A stretch of 8,422 nucleotides of DNA from Acidimicrobiia bacterium (GTDB lineage: Bacteria; Actinomycetota; Acidimicrobiia; IMCC26256): contig JALRDW010000043.1 in NCBI GenBank assembly GCA_023262065.1, forward strand, positions 1 through 8,422. Reading direction: 5' to 3'. The notes beneath the pieces are model-generated. The model made no database searches. It was not told where the DNA came from and saw nothing but the letters and a program-made list of their open reading frames with translations. Below, one piece after another: positions 5,399 through 8,422 of the stretch (its first letter is position 1; each line of letters starts with the position of its first letter). A program made the translations under genes and the position numbers.

Positions 5399-5407
5399 CC
5401 GGGTAGC
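5392..5407 (+). repeat. 8-bp tandem duplication (CGGGTAGC x2) over the peroxidase stop
   Basis: CGGGTAGC occurs twice back to back (5392-5399, 5400-5407). The TAG of the first copy is the peroxidase stop codon; the second copy begins the candidate typA -10 TAGCCT. The duplication may have created the typA promoter element, which is an inference. Confidence 0.6.
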
Positions 5408-5409
5408 CT
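5404..5409 (+). promoter_or_regulatory. Candidate -10 box (TAGCCT) for typA
   Basis: GGGTAGCCTCGG has the same GGTAnCnT-like pattern seen before other genes here. It is 52 nt before the typA ATG, and GGAAGGA (5449-5455, spacing 6) supplies the ribosome binding site. It suggests typA can be transcribed independently of the peroxidase gene. Confidence 0.4.
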
Positions 5410-5461
5410 CGGCGGGCCCTGCCGCCACCCCCGGCCGGCCGGACCCCCGGAAGGACCACGC

Positions 5462-7297
5462 ATGCCCGCGCGCGAGAACCTGCGCAACGTCGCGATCGTC
5501 GCGCACGTCGACCACGGCAAGACCACGCTCGTCGATGCCCTCCTGTGGCAGTCCGGCGCGTTCCGCGCGAACCAGGACGTCGCGGAGCGGGTGATGGACT
5601 CGAACGACCTCGAGCGCGAGAAGGGCATCACGATCCTCGCGAAGAACACGGCGATCGACTACGGCGACGTGAAGATCAACGTCATCGACACGCCCGGTCA
5701 CGCGGACTTCGGCGGTGAGGTCGAGCGGGGCCTCGCGATGGTCGATGGCGTGCTGCTGCTCGTGGACTCGAGTGAGGGTCCGCTGCCCCAGACCCGCTTC
5801 GTGCTGCGCAAGGCGCTCGAGCAGCGCCTGCCCGTGATCCTCGTCATCAACAAGGTCGACCGGCCCGACGCCCGGATCGCCGAGGTCCTCGACGAGGTGT
5901 ACGAGCTCTTCCTCGACCTCGACGCGGACGAGCACCAGATCGAGTTCCCGATCGTGTACACGAACGCGAAGGCGGGCTGGGCCTCGCTCGAGCAGGGCGT
6001 CGAGGGCAGCGACCTCGCGCCGCTGCGGGACCTCATCATCGAGCACATCCCGGCCCCGGAGTACGAGGCGGGCCACCCGTTCCAGGCCCTCGTCACGAAC
6101 CTCGACGCCTCCCCGTACCTCGGCCGACTGGCGATCCTGCGGGTGCGCAACGGCGAGGTGCGGAAGGGCCAGACGGTGGCCTGGTGCCGCACCGACGGCT
6201 CGGTCGAGCGGGCGAAGATCACCGAGCTCTACATGACCGAGGCGCTCGACCGGGTCGAGGTCCCGTCGGCCGGCCCGGGGGACATCATCGCGGTGGCCGG
6301 TATCGCCGACATCACGATCGGGGAGACCCTCGCCGATCTCGAGGATCCGCGCCCGCTCCCGGTGCTCCAGGTCGACGAGCCGAGCCTCTCGATGACGATC
6401 GGCATCAACACCTCGCCGCTGGCCGGCCGGGACGGCGACAAGCTCACCGCGCGCGTGCTCGAGGGCCGGCTGCGCCAGGAGCTCATCGGCAACGTGTCGC
6501 TGCGGGTGAACGACACCGAGCGCCCCGACGCGTGGGAGGTCCGGGGCCGGGGCGAGCTCCAACTCGCCGTCCTCGTCGAGACCATGCGGCGGGAGGGCTT
6601 CGAGTTGACGGTGGGCAAGCCGCAGGTCGTCACCCGCGAGATCGATGGGAAGGTGCACGAACCCGTCGAGCGCCTCACGATCGACGTCCCCGAGGACTTC
6701 CTCGGGGTGGTCTCCCAGTTGCTCGCCCTCCGCAAGGGTCGACTCGAGCAGATGGTCAACCACGGCACCGGCTGGGTCCGCATGGACTTCCGGGTGCCGG
6801 CCCGGGGTCTCATCGGATTCCGCACGGAGTTCCTCACCGAGACCCGGGGGACCGGCATGCTCCACCACGTCTTCGACGGCTGGATGCCGTGGGTGGGGGA
6901 GATCCGCACCCGCCCGAACGGCTCGATGGTCGCGGACCGCACCGGCGTGAGCACGACCTACTCGCTCATGTCGCTGCAGGAGCGGGGCGCGCTCCTCATC
7001 GGTCCCGGCGTCGACGTCTACGAGGGCATGGTGGTGGGGGAGAACTCCCGGCCCGACGAGATGGACGTCAACCCGACCCGGGAGAAGAAGCTCACGAACA
7101 TGCGCGCCGCGGGGTCCGACGATCTCGTGCGCCTCGTCCCGCCGCGGTTACTCTCGCTCGAGGCCGCGCTCGAGTTCATCTCGGACGACGAGTGCGTCGA
7201 GGTCACGCCCAGCAACGTCCGGCTCCGCAAGACGGTGCTCTCGGCCAGCGACCGTGGGCGCCTGCGGAACGCGAAGCGTCCGCCCCGCGAGGGCTAG
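5462..7297 (+). CDS. typA: Translational GTPase TypA/BipA
   Basis: A 611-residue ribosome-associated GTPase of the EF-G-like family. It supports 50S subunit assembly and translation under stress such as cold or nutrient shift. All GTPase motifs are intact: G1 AHVDHGKT (14-21), the switch I threonine Thr57 in KGITI, G3 DTPGH (76-80), G4 NKVD (130-133) and the G5 region TNAKAGW. The BipA signatures [10 protein letters not shown] and [11 protein letters not shown] follow G1, and [10 protein letters not shown] follows G3. Domain II (about residues 205-300), the EF-G-like domains III and V, and the BipA-specific C-terminal domain ([17 protein letters not shown] onward, ending in a basic KRPPREG tail) are complete. 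Length is normal. ATG 5462 is supported by GGAAGGA six bases before it and by alignment of the N-terminus to the family. It follows the peroxidase on the same strand and converges on the SurE-like gene with only 4 bp between stop codons. Confidence 0.98.
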   Translation: MPARENLRNVAIVAHVDHGKTTLVDALLWQSGAFRANQDVAERVMDSNDLEREKGITILAKNTAIDYGDVKINVIDTPGHADFGGEVERGLAMVDGVLLLVDSSEGPLPQTRFVLRKALEQRLPVILVINKVDRPDARIAEVLDEVYELFLDLDADEHQIEFPIVYTNAKAGWASLEQGVEGSDLAPLRDLIIEHIPAPEYEAGHPFQALVTNLDASPYLGRLAILRVRNGEVRKGQTVAWCRTDGSVERAKITELYMTEALDRVEVPSAGPGDIIAVAGIADITIGETLADLEDPRPLPVLQVDEPSLSMTIGINTSPLAGRDGDKLTARVLEGRLRQELIGNVSLRVNDTERPDAWEVRGRGELQLAVLVETMRREGFELTVGKPQVVTREIDGKVHEPVERLTIDVPEDFLGVVSQLLALRKGRLEQMVNHGTGWVRMDFRVPARGLIGFRTEFLTETRGTGMLHHVFDGWMPWVGEIRTRPNGSMVADRTGVSTTYSLMSLQERGALLIGPGVDVYEGMVVGENSRPDEMDVNPTREKKLTNMRAAGSDDLVRLVPPRLLSLEAALEFISDDECVEVTPSNVRLRKTVLSASDRGRLRNAKRPPREG

Positions 7298-7303
7298 GCC
7301 CTC
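7289..7303. terminator. Hairpin over the typA and SurE-like gene stop codons
   Basis: GAGGGC-TAG-GCCCTC is a perfect 6-bp stem with a 3-nt loop. The loop is the typA stop codon (7295-7297), and the right arm enters the stop codon of the opposite gene (7302-7304). As both transcripts converge here, it may act in both directions. It is short and has no T-tract, so termination strength is uncertain. Confidence 0.4.
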
Positions 7304-8144
7304 AGCGCGGCCAGGAGGTCGTGCTCGTCACCGTCTGCGTGTCGGCGGTGAGGAAGGTGACGGTCGCGAACCCGTGGGCGAACGACGCCGCGTCGTCCGG
7401 CCCGGCCGGCACCGTGCTCGCACAGTCGAGCGGCTCCGCGTTCGGTGCGCTCGCGAGCGGGACGGCGATCACGCCGCGTACCGGCGAGCAGGCCGGGGCG
7501 TTCACGTTCACGACCTCGAGGAGCTCGGAGCGCTCGACGCTCCCGGCGAGGGCGGCCCGGTTGCGTTCGATCCAGGCCACCGCGGTGTCGACGCTCGGGC
7601 CGTAGTCGGCCGGATCGGCGAGACCCTGGCTCACCGCCACCGCCGGGTAGCCACGGCGCACGGCCGTGCGGGCGGCACCGACGGTGCCCGAGATCGGCGC
7701 GACGACGCCGAGGTTCTGGCCGGCGTTCGAACCGGCCACGACGAGGTCGGGCTCGAGGTCGAGCACGTCGAGCGCGTAGTTCACCGAATCGGCCGGGAAC
7801 CCCGTCACGGCGGTCGCCGGGAACCCGCTCGCCGTTGCGACCTTCGCAGCGGTCAGTGCCGACACGTCGCCGGGCGTGGTGCGGTCCGAGGTCCCGGACT
7901 GGTTCGTGGCCGGAGCGACGACGGTGATCTCCACCCCGGGCAGGCCCCGCAGGCGCTCGACGAGTGCATCGATGCCCGGGGCCGCGTACCCGTCGTCGTT
8001 CGTCACGAGGATGTCGAGAGTCGGGAGCTTGGCCGTGGGTTGCGTGGGCGTCCCGCCCCCGGCGTCCTCGTCGGAACCCCCGCACGCGACGAGGGCCGCG
8101 GTCAGCGCGAGCATGGACAGTGTGGCGGTGACGGTGCGGCGCAT
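7302..8144 (-). CDS. SurE-like 5'/3'-nucleotidase (survival protein) with lipoprotein signal
   Basis: A 280-residue predicted lipoprotein with a SurE fold. Residues 1-21 are a type II signal: MRR, hydrophobic TVTATLSMLALTAA, then the lipobox LVAC with Cys21 as lipidation site. A flexible Gly/Asp/Thr linker runs to about residue 40. The SurE domain begins at LDILVTNDDGYAAPGI. All four metal ligands known from SurE structures have counterparts: Asp50 and Asp51 (TNDDG), Ser83 (PATNQSGTS) and Asn140 (AGSNAG). ISGTVGAA (151-158), VVNVNAP (211-217) and the C-terminal FATVTFLT also match. SurE enzymes dephosphorylate nucleoside monophosphates and are normally cytoplasmic; here the enzyme should sit outside the membrane, perhaps scavenging phosphate or nucleosides. 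ATG 8144 is chosen because the signal peptide starts there and GGGGGG lies closely upstream; the longer frame would bury the signal. It follows an unidentified gene by 74 bp. Confidence 0.88.
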   Translation of the reverse strand: MRRTVTATLSMLALTAALVACGGSDEDAGGGTPTQPTAKLPTLDILVTNDDGYAAPGIDALVERLRGLPGVEITVVAPATNQSGTSDRTTPGDVSALTAAKVATASGFPATAVTGFPADSVNYALDVLDLEPDLVVAGSNAGQNLGVVAPISGTVGAARTAVRRGYPAVAVSQGLADPADYGPSVDTAVAWIERNRAALAGSVERSELLEVVNVNAPACSPVRGVIAVPLASAPNAEPLDCASTVPAGPDDAASFAHGFATVTFLTADTQTVTSTTSWPR

Positions 8145-8174
8145 GCGGTTCCCCCCGGTCGACGGCGCTCTCGG

Positions 8175-8180
8175 ATTCTG
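8175..8180 (-). promoter_or_regulatory. Candidate extended -10 (TGC-CAGAAT) for the SurE-like gene
   Basis: The minus strand reads CTGCCAGAATCC, with CAGAAT preceded by TGC, resembling an extended -10. It ends 30 nt before the ATG at 8144 and lies in the 74-bp gap after the upstream gene. It differs from the TAnnnT boxes of the other genes here. Weak call. Confidence 0.3.
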
Positions 8181-8218
8181 GCAGAGGCGCGAACCGGGCG
8201 CGCTCATCCCGATCCGGC

Positions 8219-8422
8219 TCAGCCGGGTGGTTCGGTCACGAAGTCGATGAGTGACTCGACGGCGAGCACGAGCGGCTGTTCGAGGTCGGACCAGCCGTGC
8301 ACCGATCCGAGGATCCGGCGCCACAGCGCCCGCAGGTCGGGTTCCCCGAGGGCGGCGGCGACCCCCTCCTTCCAGGGCGTGCCCTTCGGGACGACCGGCC
8401 AGGCCGGGATCCCGACGGCGGC
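8219..8422 (-). CDS. 3' end of an unidentified gene
   Basis: The minus-strand frame is open from the window edge to a TGA at 8219-8221, giving the last 67 residues of a protein. It reads as a normal globular C-terminus with mixed helices (LRALWRRILGSVHGW, PLVLAVESLIDFVTEPPG) and no low-complexity bias. Codon use agrees with the neighbouring genes. I do not recognise the family. It is upstream of the SurE-like gene on the same strand with a 74-bp gap, so co-transcription is possible, though a candidate promoter lies between them. Confidence 0.65.
   Translation of the reverse strand, partial: AAVGIPAWPVVPKGTPWKEGVAAALGEPDLRALWRRILGSVHGWSDLEQPLVLAVESLIDFVTEPPG

Noticed and set aside
4751..6868. 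Very long minus-strand open frame (about 705 codons) antisense to typA and the peroxidase
   Set aside because: Its translation is dominated by Asp/Val/Leu/Arg/His patterns produced by reading GC-rich codons backwards; no fold is recognisable, and it covers two certain genes.
1..8422. Evidence for an undescribed multi-gene system (defence island, biosynthetic cluster, mobile element)
   Set aside because: Genes alternate strands, code for common unrelated families and have uniform base composition; no integrase, transposase, repeat array, reverse transcriptase, toxin-antitoxin pair or structured RNA was seen.

Overview
The window is very GC-rich throughout (by eye roughly 70% or more), with strong G/C preference at third codon positions. 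It carries an F420-dependent luciferase-like oxidoreductase, a TypA/BipA GTPase and a lipoprotein with an actinobacterial-style lipobox. This points to a chromosomal segment of a high-GC actinobacterium. Acidimicrobiia would fit the gene style, but that is an inference and no rRNA or marker phylogeny is available here. I see no tRNA, rRNA, CRISPR array, insertion sequence or phage gene.

Layout, left to right. (1) The 3' end of a + strand gene encoding a basic, disordered tail (1-243). (2) A + strand alpha/beta hydrolase of the secretory-lipase type (270-1352), apparently translated from a leaderless mRNA. (3) A convergent single-domain cupin (1374-1760, -). (4) A divergent F420-dependent oxidoreductase (1856-2749, +), sharing a compact intergenic region with the cupin in which the two candidate -10 boxes overlap. 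(5) A convergent universal stress protein (2789-3250, -), separated from the oxidoreductase by a hairpin. (6) A secreted right-handed beta-helix protein (3316-4701, -) directly upstream of the stress protein on the same strand. (7) A 211-bp divergent intergenic region holding a 14-bp palindrome and a 12-bp direct repeat. (8) A glutathione-peroxidase-family peroxidase (4913-5398, +) followed by typA (5462-7297, +). (9) A convergent SurE-like lipoprotein (7302-8144, -), with a hairpin built over both stop codons. (10) The 3' end of an unidentified - strand gene (8219-8422).

Functionally this is mostly ordinary housekeeping and stress chromosome: a peroxide-detoxifying enzyme, a stress GTPase, an ATP-binding-type universal stress protein and a SurE-type phosphatase lie close together. 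They alternate in strand and appear to be mostly single-gene transcription units. I found no convincing evidence of a new multi-gene system. The items most worth a second look are the SurE-family enzyme carrying a lipoprotein signal and the repeat-rich control region between the beta-helix gene and the peroxidase. The compact promoter arrangements come next: leaderless lipase, overlapping divergent -10 boxes, and promoters or terminators that reuse stop codons.
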